From an uncultured Prevotellaceae bacterium (lineage in GTDB: Bacteria; Bacteroidota; Bacteroidia; Bacteroidales; Bacteroidaceae): a stretch of DNA of 41,195 nt. The notes beneath the pieces were generated by a model. It searched no databases. It was not told the origin of the DNA and saw nothing but the letters and a program-made list of their open reading frames with translations. The stretch's first letter is position 1; each line of letters begins with the position of its first letter. The position numbers and the translations under genes were made by a program. The DNA is taken from NCBI GenBank assembly GCA_902776665.1, contig CACYQZ010000019.1, positions 1 through 41,195 of the forward strand, read 5' to 3'. This document shows positions 7,565-14,101 of the stretch, piece by piece.

Positions 7565-8656
7565 TCAATCCTTTTCCGACTGGTCGGGCGAAGCGAAGTG
7601 CATCTCTTCGATTTGCTGTCGGATGCTTTCTTCGTGGATATGGCCGAAAATGCTGGTGACAAACTCGGGCGACATACCGCTCTGAGTGCCCTGTTCGCCG
7701 CGTTTTGAAAGGATTTCGCTGTAGCGAATGGTTTGGAGCACAGTCATATTGTGCTCCTTTTTGTATTGTCCGATGTCGCGGCACACGCGCATCCGCTTTG
7801 CCAGCAAATCCATCAGTTGGCTGTCGATTTCGTCGATTTCGTGGCGGAACTGCGCGATTCCCTCCGTCGAAACGCTTTCATCGCGGATGACGAGGCGCGA
7901 AAGCAGGTCGGTGAGGGTTTGGGGCGTGACTTGTTGCATCGCGTCGCTCAGTGCCTCGTCGGGCGAGCAATGGCACTCCACCATCAGGCCGTCGAAGCCC
8001 AAGTCCATCGCCTGCTGCGCAATCGGAGCGATGAGTTCGCGCCGTCCGCCGATGTGGCTCGGGTCGGTGATGAGTGGCAGGTTCGGATAGCGACGGCGCA
8101 GTTCGATGGGAATCTGCCACATCGGAGAATTGCGGTAAAAACTGCTGTCGTACGACGAAAAACCGCGATGGATGGCCGCCAGACGGCGCACCCCAGCGGC
8201 ATTGAACCGTTGCAGTGCCCCAACCCACAGTTCCAGGTCGGGATTCACGGGATTTTTCACGAAAACAGGCACGTCGATGCCTTTCAGCGCGTCGGCAAGG
8301 GCCTGCACGGCGAAAGGATTGGCCGTTGTCCGCGCACCCACCCAAAACGTGTCGATGCCGTATTTCAGTGCCAGTTCCACGTGTTCGGGCGTCGCCACCT
8401 CGATGGCCACCGCCATTCCCAGTTCGTTTTTCACCCGTTGGAGCCAAGGCAGCGCCTTCTCGCCGTGTCCCTCGAAGCAACCCGGCTTCGTGCGCGGCTT
8501 CCACACGCCGGCACGATAGATGCGACAGCCCATTTCCTGCAATTTTCGGGCCGTCGCCATCACTTGTTCTTCGTTCTCCGCCGCGCACGGCCCCGCAATC
8601 AAAAAGGGGCGTTGCTGGTCGTTGGGCAGTCGGAGTGGTTCCAATTCGAGGTTCAT
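7565..8656 (-). CDS. Bifunctional DAHP synthase / chorismate mutase
   Basis: A 363-residue cytoplasmic enzyme of the shikimate and phenylalanine/tyrosine pathways. The N-terminal 260 residues are a type I DAHP synthase of the KDPG-aldolase-like subgroup: FLIAGPCAAE, RAGVWKPRTKPGCFEG, FVKNP, AIHRGFS and the metal-site DPSHIGGRR. It condenses phosphoenolpyruvate with erythrose 4-phosphate. Residues about 265-350 are an AroQ-type chorismate mutase (EIDEIDSQLMDLLAKRM, GQYKKEHNM, FGHIHEESIRQQ), which converts chorismate to prephenate and commonly confers feedback control in such fusions. It lies 31 bases downstream of trpS on the same strand, an aromatic amino acid grouping. Both domains look complete. 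Confidence 0.95.
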   Translation of the reverse strand: MNLELEPLRLPNDQQRPFLIAGPCAAENEEQVMATARKLQEMGCRIYRAGVWKPRTKPGCFEGHGEKALPWLQRVKNELGMAVAIEVATPEHVELALKYGIDTFWVGARTTANPFAVQALADALKGIDVPVFVKNPVNPDLELWVGALQRFNAAGVRRLAAIHRGFSSYDSSFYRNSPMWQIPIELRRRYPNLPLITDPSHIGGRRELIAPIAQQAMDLGFDGLMVECHCSPDEALSDAMQQVTPQTLTDLLSRLVIRDESVSTEGIAQFRHEIDEIDSQLMDLLAKRMRVCRDIGQYKKEHNMTVLQTIRYSEILSKRGEQGTQSGMSPEFVTSIFGHIHEESIRQQIEEMHFASPDQSEKD

Positions 8657-8687
8657 AACGAGTTGAATATCAATTTCTTACACAGAA

Positions 8688-9779
8688 TCAACCTTTCGCG
8701 GCAAACTTCTCCGTCTGCTGACGAATCAGTTCCTCGTCGTTGAAATAGTCGATTCGCATCGCACGGCGCACTTCGTCCATCGTCTGGGCGGCCGTCTCAC
8801 GCGCACGCGCGGTACCTCTCTTTAAAATGTTGTAGATTTCGGGGATATCCTTCTCAAATTCGCGACGACGCTGACGCATCGGCTCCAAGAACTCGTTGAG
8901 CACCTCGTTGAGGAACGTCTTGCACTTCATATCACCCAATCCACCGCGACGATAGTGGTCTTTCAACTCGTCAAGGTTCTGATATTCAGGCCAATAGCGA
9001 GCGAAATGGTCGTCGGTAGAGAAAGCGTCGAGATAGGTGAAAACGGCATTGCCCTCGACGTGGCCCGGGTCGTTGAGGTTGATGTGCTCGGGGTCGGTGT
9101 ACATAGAGCGAACCTTCTGCCAAACCTCATCGGCAGAGTCGCTGAGATAGATGCAGTTGCCGAGCGATTTCGACATTTTTTCCTTGCCGTCGGTGCCGGG
9201 CAGGCGGCGTGCCGTGAGGTTTTCGGGCAGCATAATTTCGGGCTCGACGAGCACCTCGCCATAGACGTTGTTGAAACGTCGCACGAGTTCGCGTGTCACT
9301 TCGAGCATCGGCTCCTGATCTTCACCTGCGGGCACGGTCGTGGCCTTAAACAGCGTGATGTCGGCGGCCTGCGACACGGGGTAGCAGAAGAATCCAAGCG
9401 GAATGTTCGCCTCGAAATTGCGCATTTTAATCTCGGTTTTCACCGTCGGGTTGCGCTGCACGCGACTCACGGTGATGAGGTTCATCAGGTAGGTCGTGAG
9501 TTCGGTCAGTTCGGGGATGTGGCTCTGGATGAACAGCGTCGATTTTTCGGGGTCGAGACCGGCAGCGAGCCAGTCGAGCGCCACTTCCACGATGCTCTGG
9601 CGCAGTTTTTCGGGGTTTTCCGCGTTGTCGGTCAGTGCCTGCACATCGGCCATAAACACGAACATTTTATCATAGTCGCCAGCGTTTTGCAGTTCCACGC
9701 GGCGGCGCAGCGAGCCGATATAGTGGCCCAAGTGGAGTTTTCCGGTCGGGCGGTCGCCCGTAAGAATGATTTTCTTCAT
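8688..9779 (-). CDS. trpS: Tryptophan--tRNA ligase
   Basis: A 363-residue class I aminoacyl-tRNA synthetase charging tRNA-Trp. The HIGH signature appears as HLGH in [17 protein letters not shown] near the N-terminus, and KMSKS is intact in [14 protein letters not shown] near residue 200. The TrpS-typical AGEDQ in the binding pocket is present ([14 protein letters not shown]). Length is close to bacterial TrpS (about 330-360). Its ATG is one base after the stop of the zinc-ribbon gene and its stop is 31 bases before the DAHP synthase gene, so the three are probably co-transcribed. This places a tryptophan-consuming enzyme with the entry enzyme of aromatic synthesis. Confidence 0.97.
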   Translation of the reverse strand: MKKIILTGDRPTGKLHLGHYIGSLRRRVELQNAGDYDKMFVFMADVQALTDNAENPEKLRQSIVEVALDWLAAGLDPEKSTLFIQSHIPELTELTTYLMNLITVSRVQRNPTVKTEIKMRNFEANIPLGFFCYPVSQAADITLFKATTVPAGEDQEPMLEVTRELVRRFNNVYGEVLVEPEIMLPENLTARRLPGTDGKEKMSKSLGNCIYLSDSADEVWQKVRSMYTDPEHINLNDPGHVEGNAVFTYLDAFSTDDHFARYWPEYQNLDELKDHYRRGGLGDMKCKTFLNEVLNEFLEPMRQRRREFEKDIPEIYNILKRGTARARETAAQTMDEVRRAMRIDYFNDEELIRQQTEKFAAKG

Positions 9780-9780
9780 T

Positions 9781-10536
9781 TTAGTTTTGTTTTACCATCG
9801 GCAGTTTGCCGTAGATGATGATTTTTTTCTTCAGATTGAGTTTCAGCAGAACGAGTTTTTCCTCGCCGAAGTCGCAGTAGAGGTTGCCGTTTTTGTAGAA
9901 GAATGTGCCGCGGTTGATTTCGCCGTCGGGCAGCACTTCGCGAATTTGGTTGCCGCGAATCGCCACATTCACCACGCCGTAGTCGGCCTCCACGCGCCAA
10001 GTTCCTTCCAACCAGTGGGGCGGAATTTCATGTCCGAGTTCAGCCAATTTATTGTCGGTCGAGTCGTCGTAGAATTCGTTTTTGTCGATGACGTCGGATC
10101 CGTAGGAATGGTCTTCGTAGCAGTTTCTGACGAAGAACACCAGCACGACAAACGACACGATGAACACCAACAGACAGTTGCGCAAACAACCGTTGTTTTT
10201 CCGCTTATAGTCGGGGCTGTAGGGATTTCGCTTGTAAGAATCTGGCGTGACGAAAGGCGGTGGCGTCTGCGACGACGTTTTGCTGTTCGACGACGTTTGC
10301 GACTCCTGCCGAGGGTCGGAATATTGGGGAATCGGCGGCACTTTTGCGCGCTCGACTTCCTGTGTTTCGGGCTGTATTTCTCCGTTTTCGGGTCGCTGCA
10401 CTGGTCGCTCGTCGCCCTCGGTCACGGAAAACGTGAAGGGCGTTCCGCATCGCGGACACACGCAAGCCACTTCATTCACACCCGAACTGACGGGGGTGTC
10501 GTAGCGAAATCGGCATTTGGGGCATTTTACTTCCAC
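9781..10536 (-). CDS. Zinc-ribbon single-pass membrane protein
   Basis: A 251-residue protein of unknown function. The first 35 residues form a zinc ribbon of the MJ0042 type (cysteines at 5, 8, 27 and 30: CPKC and CPRC). Residues 40-115 are a low-complexity Pro/Ser/Gln linker. Residues 118-138 form one membrane helix ([15 protein letters not shown]). The remaining 110 residues would be extracytoplasmic and contain a [12 protein letters not shown] / [10 protein letters not shown] lipocalin-like strand pattern. It is immediately upstream of trpS, with a one-base gap, so its start and promoter probably set trpS expression. I know of no functional link between the two. Confidence 0.8.
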   Translation of the reverse strand: MEVKCPKCRFRYDTPVSSGVNEVACVCPRCGTPFTFSVTEGDERPVQRPENGEIQPETQEVERAKVPPIPQYSDPRQESQTSSNSKTSSQTPPPFVTPDSYKRNPYSPDYKRKNNGCLRNCLLVFIVSFVVLVFFVRNCYEDHSYGSDVIDKNEFYDDSTDNKLAELGHEIPPHWLEGTWRVEADYGVVNVAIRGNQIREVLPDGEINRGTFFYKNGNLYCDFGEEKLVLLKLNLKKKIIIYGKLPMVKQN

Positions 10537-10585
10537 TGATTCTGAATTAAAAATGATAAATTAATAATTACGAATTCAAAGAACT

Positions 10586-11086
10586 TTATAATTCCTCGAT
10601 TTCCTCTGCCGATAATCCCGTATATCGAGAAATCAAATCGACGGACATACCATCTTTTTTCATACGCCGTGCTGTCTGCACAAGATTTTTGTGAACGGCA
10701 GATTCTACAATTACCGTTTCATTTTTTTCCCATTCTGCCCAATCGGTTTGGGTCAGATAAAGGGTCACCTGTTCCCGAAGAAGCGGCAAGTCTTCGTTGA
10801 TAACCTTCCAAACCTCCTTGGCATCGATTTTGTAATAGTCGTGAACCAACACGTGACGCATTTTTGCAACGGAATCCCAAGGCGTTTCGGGATGCTGATG
10901 GCAAAACGCACGGGTGAGTTTATAAGATGCCTCACCGATAATCTCAATATTTTTGACAATACCGTAATATTTCAGTTTATCGATTTCCAATTGCTCTGTC
11001 GTCTTACCGTTGGCAAAATCGAGGATACGGTCGATAGCCTCAACAATATGCTCCAAACGGTTGCGGTCTCTAACATTCTCTCTCAT
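10586..11086 (-). CDS. hepT: HepT-like ribonuclease toxin with C-terminal extension
   Basis: A 166-residue protein. The N-terminal 115 residues are a HEPN domain of the HepT (DUF86) family, with the catalytic RX4HXY motif in MRHVLVHDY. In the known type VII toxin-antitoxin system HepT is an RNase whose tyrosine in this motif is AMPylated by MntA. The partner lies just upstream with a 17-base overlap. HepT proteins usually end soon after the helical domain. Here about 50 further residues follow (from WAEWEKNETVIVE), ending in KKDGMSVDLISRYTGLSAEE, a helix-turn-helix-like tail also seen at the C-terminus of Rpn-type nucleases. The function of that tail is unknown. Confidence 0.88.
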   Translation of the reverse strand: MRENVRDRNRLEHIVEAIDRILDFANGKTTEQLEIDKLKYYGIVKNIEIIGEASYKLTRAFCHQHPETPWDSVAKMRHVLVHDYYKIDAKEVWKVINEDLPLLREQVTLYLTQTDWAEWEKNETVIVESAVHKNLVQTARRMKKDGMSVDLISRYTGLSAEEIEEL

Positions 11087-11366
11087 AAATCAGTTTTTTA
11101 TCGCGGTTTGCACTTTCAACGGCAAAAGGAAGCAGCGTACCGTCCTCGACAATATCAACGGAGCGGTCGAGGATTTCCTCCAACTCACAAATCATTGCAG
11201 CGTGTTTCAACAAGCTAATTCCGTCGTCATCATACTGCACAAGCAAATCGACGTCGCTCAACGGAGTTTCTTCACCCCGCGAGAACGAGCCGAAAAGCCA
11301 AGCCTTCTGAATGGGCTGGGTTTTGAAATAGTCGGCTATCGTCTTTTGCATCAGTTGGGTACTCAT
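11070..11366 (-). CDS. mntA: MntA-like minimal nucleotidyltransferase antitoxin
   Basis: A 98-residue protein if started at 11366 (MSTQLMQKTIADYF). An ATG at 11405 would place the start upstream of the promoter box. The nucleotidyltransferase signature GSX10DXD is intact: GSFSRGEETPLSDVD. In characterised pairs MntA neutralises HepT by transferring AMP groups to the tyrosine of its RX4HXY motif. Both motifs are present here, so the pair is probably functional. The gene overlaps hepT by 17 bases and has its own -7 box. Confidence 0.9.
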   Translation of the reverse strand: MSTQLMQKTIADYFKTQPIQKAWLFGSFSRGEETPLSDVDLLVQYDDDGISLLKHAAMICELEEILDRSVDIVEDGTLLPFAVESANRDKKLIYEREC

Positions 11367-11392
11367 AAATGCTTTTTTGATGTTCTTGATTG

Positions 11393-11400
11393 CAAAATTA
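11393..11400 (-). promoter_or_regulatory. -7 box of mntA-hepT (TAATTTTG)
   Basis: On the minus strand TAATTTTGC fits TAnnTTTG. The predicted transcript starts about 20 bases before the mntA ATG at 11366. Confidence 0.6.
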
Positions 11401-11405
11401 CGCAA

Positions 11406-11437
11406 AAAAGGCTAAACCACAAAGATTTAGCCCTTTT
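11406..11437. terminator. Hairpin terminator, possibly bidirectional
   Basis: GGCTAAA at 11410-11416 pairs with TTTAGCC at 11426-11432, flanked by A and T runs. On the minus strand the hairpin is followed by a T run, so it would end transcripts from the C39/CPBP island before the mntA promoter. Confidence 0.65.
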
Positions 11438-11449
11438 AATTATTGTTTT

Positions 11450-11692
11450 TTATGATTTTGGCAGTGTTGAGCGGAATAGGTAATTCGTATCTGCACTTAC
11501 AATTTTCATACCAATGCGGCCCGCCGCATCGCTGATGCCTAACTGCGAAACACCCTCATGGGTCAGGAAACAATGCTCTCGCAAATACTGCAAAGAATAC
11601 GACCTACTATAATATTTCGCAATCATACGGATGCAGACAGGGTCGCAGTCCATCGTGTCGTGCTGGAGGTAGTGAGGAATTTTTAAACGCAT
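11450..11692 (-). pseudogene. Truncated C39 peptidase (bacteriocin exporter) fragment
   Basis: An 80-residue open frame matching only the start of a peptidase C39 domain, the processing domain of double-glycine bacteriocin ABC exporters: HDTMDCDPVCIRMIAKYY, YSLQYLREHC and GVSQLGISDAAGRIG. The catalytic cysteine is present, but the usual DCGP is DCDP. The frame ends (FRSTLPKS) before the catalytic His/Asp part, and the membrane and ATPase domains are missing. I regard it as a remnant. Its neighbours are two CPBP proteases, a family that includes bacteriocin immunity and maturation proteins. Confidence 0.75.
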
Positions 11693-11702
11693 AAGCTCGT
11701 AA

Positions 11703-12341
11703 TTATACTATCCACGTTTGATAAATGATTGCAAGCAGATTTCCTGTGGCATGAACAATCATACAATAGCGAATTTCTCGCGTTTTCGTGTAAAGAAAAA
11801 AGAGAATGACACCTATTATAAAAGTCTCGATAGGGTGAAAATCCAATACAAAAAAATTCACATGTCCCAGATAAAACAAAATTGATGAAAATAACAAAAC
11901 TACAATGGGTGGGAAGCCACTTTCTTCCATTGATGTTATTACAAATTTACGGCAAAATAGCTCTTCTATAAATGCTGCGAGAAAAACAGAGGTGCATATT
12001 TGTAAAAAGAAATAGGCGATATCAAAATTTTGATGTTCAATGGGTATGTGAAATAACTCATTAAACAGAAGTCCGACACCATATAAGACACATCCCATCA
12101 AAACTGAACCTACGACGATTTTCCAGTTGAGCTTACCAGAGAAATCCCATAAACCAAAAGCCTTTTTCTTCTCTTGCAATGCTAAAAATGTCAATAGGAT
12201 TACATTTAAAATTGGTGAAATGAGATATACTATAAATTTAGAGTTACTAACACTAATCAAAAGCATTGCTATTAAAAAACCAAAAAAATAACAAAGGATG
12301 ATAATTTTTAGTATTGCCAAAAGGCATTTTCTTTTTTCCAT
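11703..12341 (-). CDS. CPBP family intramembrane metalloprotease (copy 1)
   Basis: A 212-residue multi-pass membrane protein with all three CPBP/Abi motifs: EELFCR (EExxxR), FYLGH (FxxxH) and HATGN (HxxxN). The family includes eukaryotic CAAX prenyl protease Rce1 and bacterial proteins for bacteriocin self-immunity or peptide maturation. It is clearly paralogous to the next gene: FGLWDFSGKLNWK, RYCMI and a C-terminal WIV are shared. The DNA is strongly AT-rich (about 27-35% GC in sampled lines, against 50-58% in flanking genes), which suggests acquisition by transfer. Its start is 63 bases downstream of the stop of copy 2. Confidence 0.9.
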   Translation of the reverse strand: MEKRKCLLAILKIIILCYFFGFLIAMLLISVSNSKFIVYLISPILNVILLTFLALQEKKKAFGLWDFSGKLNWKIVVGSVLMGCVLYGVGLLFNELFHIPIEHQNFDIAYFFLQICTSVFLAAFIEELFCRKFVITSMEESGFPPIVVLLFSSILFYLGHVNFFVLDFHPIETFIIGVILFFLYTKTREIRYCMIVHATGNLLAIIYQTWIV

Positions 12342-12363
12342 ATTCGTATATAAAGTTTTAAAT

Positions 12364-12402
12364 CGGAATGCCTCAGAAAATACATTTTCTTGTGGAATTC
12401 CG
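12364..12402. repeat. Nested inverted repeat between the CPBP genes
   Basis: CGGAAT (12364-12369) pairs with ATTCCG (12397-12402), enclosing AGAAAAT-AC-ATTTTCT (12375-12390). It could form a processing or attenuating hairpin. No clear T run follows on the minus strand. Confidence 0.5.
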
Positions 12403-12404
12403 GA

Positions 12405-13052
12405 TTATACTATCCAAACAGGATAAATAACAGCTAACAAATTTATTGTGGCATGGGCAATCATGCAATAACGAATGTCGCGCATTTTCATATAAAGGAA
12501 ATAAAGAACAATACCATCAATGAATGTATCTATACGATGAAAATCTAAAAGTAAAATATTTACATGATTCAAATAAAACAACGTTGATGAAACAAGAACC
12601 ATGGAAAGTACAGAAAAATGCCTACTTTCCATATACGTAATTATCATTTTTCGGAAAAAGAGTTCTTCTACAAATGCGGCTACAAAAACGTAACAGAGAA
12701 AATGTAGGGTATAATTAGTCGTGTTAAAATCTTCGTGTTGTATAGGATGATTGAGTATTTTACCACATAAAATAGCAATGGCATATAACAATATTCCTAA
12801 CAGAACTGAACCTGTAATATTTTTCCAGTTGAGTTTTCCAGAGAAATCCCATAATCCGAAAGATTCTTTCTTCTCCTGCCACATCAAGATTGGCAAAAGG
12901 AGAATTCCTACAACCAATGACATTAATTGCACTACAAAGGAAGTTGCACTAAAAACAAAAAATAATAATATTCCTAACAACAATGCAAATAGATTATAAA
13001 TAATAACTATTTTAAGAATTGTCAGGATGCAATTTACTTTTTCTTTGGTCAT
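12405..13052 (-). CDS. CPBP family intramembrane metalloprotease (copy 2)
   Basis: A 215-residue multi-pass membrane protein. The catalytic motifs are EELFFR, FYLNH and HATIN, all intact. It resembles copy 1 over its whole length, so the pair arose by tandem duplication, and the level of divergence suggests the event is not recent. It shares the AT-rich composition of the island. The likely role is self-immunity or peptide processing, inferred from the family and from the C39 fragment nearby. No peptide precursor gene was recognised. Confidence 0.9.
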   Translation of the reverse strand: MTKEKVNCILTILKIVIIYNLFALLLGILLFFVFSATSFVVQLMSLVVGILLLPILMWQEKKESFGLWDFSGKLNWKNITGSVLLGILLYAIAILCGKILNHPIQHEDFNTTNYTLHFLCYVFVAAFVEELFFRKMIITYMESRHFSVLSMVLVSSTLFYLNHVNILLLDFHRIDTFIDGIVLYFLYMKMRDIRYCMIAHATINLLAVIYPVWIV

Positions 13053-13064
13053 TTTAATTATGAT

Positions 13065-13316
13065 TTATTGATATATAATGATAATTTGAGAATTGGAGTA
13101 GAAGGCCGTCATCCGCTCGTTTTCCGTGCCGTGGCTGCTGAAGTAATCGGCGAGCGAATCGACCGTGGGCAGCCACCGCGCCGTGAACACCGTGTCGGCC
13201 TTGTTGCAGGCGGCCACGTACTGCATCCGCTCCCTCATCTGCTTTCCGCGTGAGCAGGCGGTGAGCAGGGCGAGGAGCAGCAAAAAGGGCAAATATTTTC
13301 GCGCAAAGTGTTTCAT
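13065..13316 (-). pseudogene. Truncated lipoprotein, N-terminal part of a TPR-type protein
   Basis: An 83-residue frame with a good lipoprotein signal (FLLLLALLTAC) followed by ADTVFTARWLPTVDSLADYF and GTENERMTAFY. This resembles the N-terminus of long TPR lipoproteins common in Bacteroidales, in which ERM-x-A-x-Y leads into the first TPR repeat. Here the frame ends in SQIIIIYQ, encoded by AT-rich DNA, and no TPR follows. The break coincides with the edge of the CPBP island, so the island probably disrupted the gene. It may still be expressed as a small lipoprotein. It starts 3 bases after the coiled-coil gene stops. Confidence 0.6.
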
Positions 13317-13319
13317 TTT

Positions 13320-13955
13320 CTACTCAAACCTCACGACGGCCTTTCGAGTGATTTTCCAGCCCGTTCCCTCGCGCGAGGCAGCGCCTTCTTCCTCGGTGAT
13401 GATGTGGCGGGGTTGAATGGCGGTGTTTCCGCTGATTTTGCAGGCGGGTTTCACGAACTGCGACACGCTGATCATCGCGGTGGCAATGGCGTCGGGTGTG
13501 TCGAGAAGGATGAACGTACCGTTCTGGCCGTCGGTGGTGGTGAGTTGGTAGATGCTCTTGCCGATTTGCTCCATCGCAGATGCCTGCGAGAAGGTTCCGT
13601 CGGGACTTGGCGCTGCGAGATAGAGGATTTCCGGGGAGTGTGATTCGTGGAGTGTGGAGGGAGGAGTGTGGAGTGTGGAGGGAGTTTCGTGGAGGGAGGA
13701 GGGAGTTTCTTCGATATGGATGCCGACGGATTCCACTGTCGTGGTTTCCGAATCAAAATTCCTCTCCGAATCGACATTTTTGGCCTCCGAATCCATATTT
13801 TTCAACTCCGAATCGGCATTTTTTTCTTCCAATTCGGCTATCCGAGCCTCCATCCTGCGGCATTTCCGCTCCAGATGCTCCAACCGCTGGAAAAGTTCGT
13901 CCAAATCCAACTGCGGCAGGTCGCTGTCTTTCTTATTGTTGTTGAAATTAAACAT
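13320..13955 (-). CDS. Coiled-coil / low-complexity protein of the SrfB operon
   Basis: A 211-residue protein of unknown function. Residues 15-50 form a predicted coiled coil (LDELFQRLEHLERKCRRMEA, RIAELEEK). Residues 50-115 are repetitive: ADSELKN / MDSEAKN / VDSERN, then SSLHETPSTLHTPPSTLHES, encoded by short GTGGAG-rich DNA repeats. The C-terminal 90 residues look folded (EILYLAAPSPDGTFSQASAM, YQLTTTDGQNGTFILLDTPD, WKITRKAVVRFE). No membrane helix. It lies 146 bases downstream of the SrfB-like gene on the same strand and may be a client or adaptor of that system. Confidence 0.7.
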   Translation of the reverse strand: MFNFNNNKKDSDLPQLDLDELFQRLEHLERKCRRMEARIAELEEKNADSELKNMDSEAKNVDSERNFDSETTTVESVGIHIEETPSSLHETPSTLHTPPSTLHESHSPEILYLAAPSPDGTFSQASAMEQIGKSIYQLTTTDGQNGTFILLDTPDAIATAMISVSQFVKPACKISGNTAIQPRHIITEEEGAASREGTGWKITRKAVVRFE

Positions 13956-14069
13956 CGTATTTCAATTTACAATTTTACGATTTACAATGTACTATTTATT
14001 TACAATTTTACTATTTACAATTTACGATTTATTTACAATGTTTCTGCATTTTACGATTTTCTCACCGTT
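13956..14069. repeat. AT-rich imperfect short repeats
   Basis: The spacer before the coiled-coil gene consists of imperfect repeats built on TTTACAATTT / TTTACGATTT. No gene, clear promoter or terminator is visible. Similar short-period AT-rich repeats occur at 17577-17630. Confidence 0.6.
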
Positions 14070-14100
14070 CCCTCTCCATTTGGAGAGGGTTAGGGAGAGG
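14070..14100. repeat. REP-like palindrome unit
   Basis: The palindrome CCCTCTCC-ATTT-GGAGAGGG is followed by the tail TTAGGGAGAGG. It has the same palindrome-plus-tail layout as the units in the U32 gene and at the edges of the DUF559 cassette. It abuts the stop codon of the SrfB-like gene (14102-14104). Confidence 0.8.
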
Positions 14101-14101
14101 C

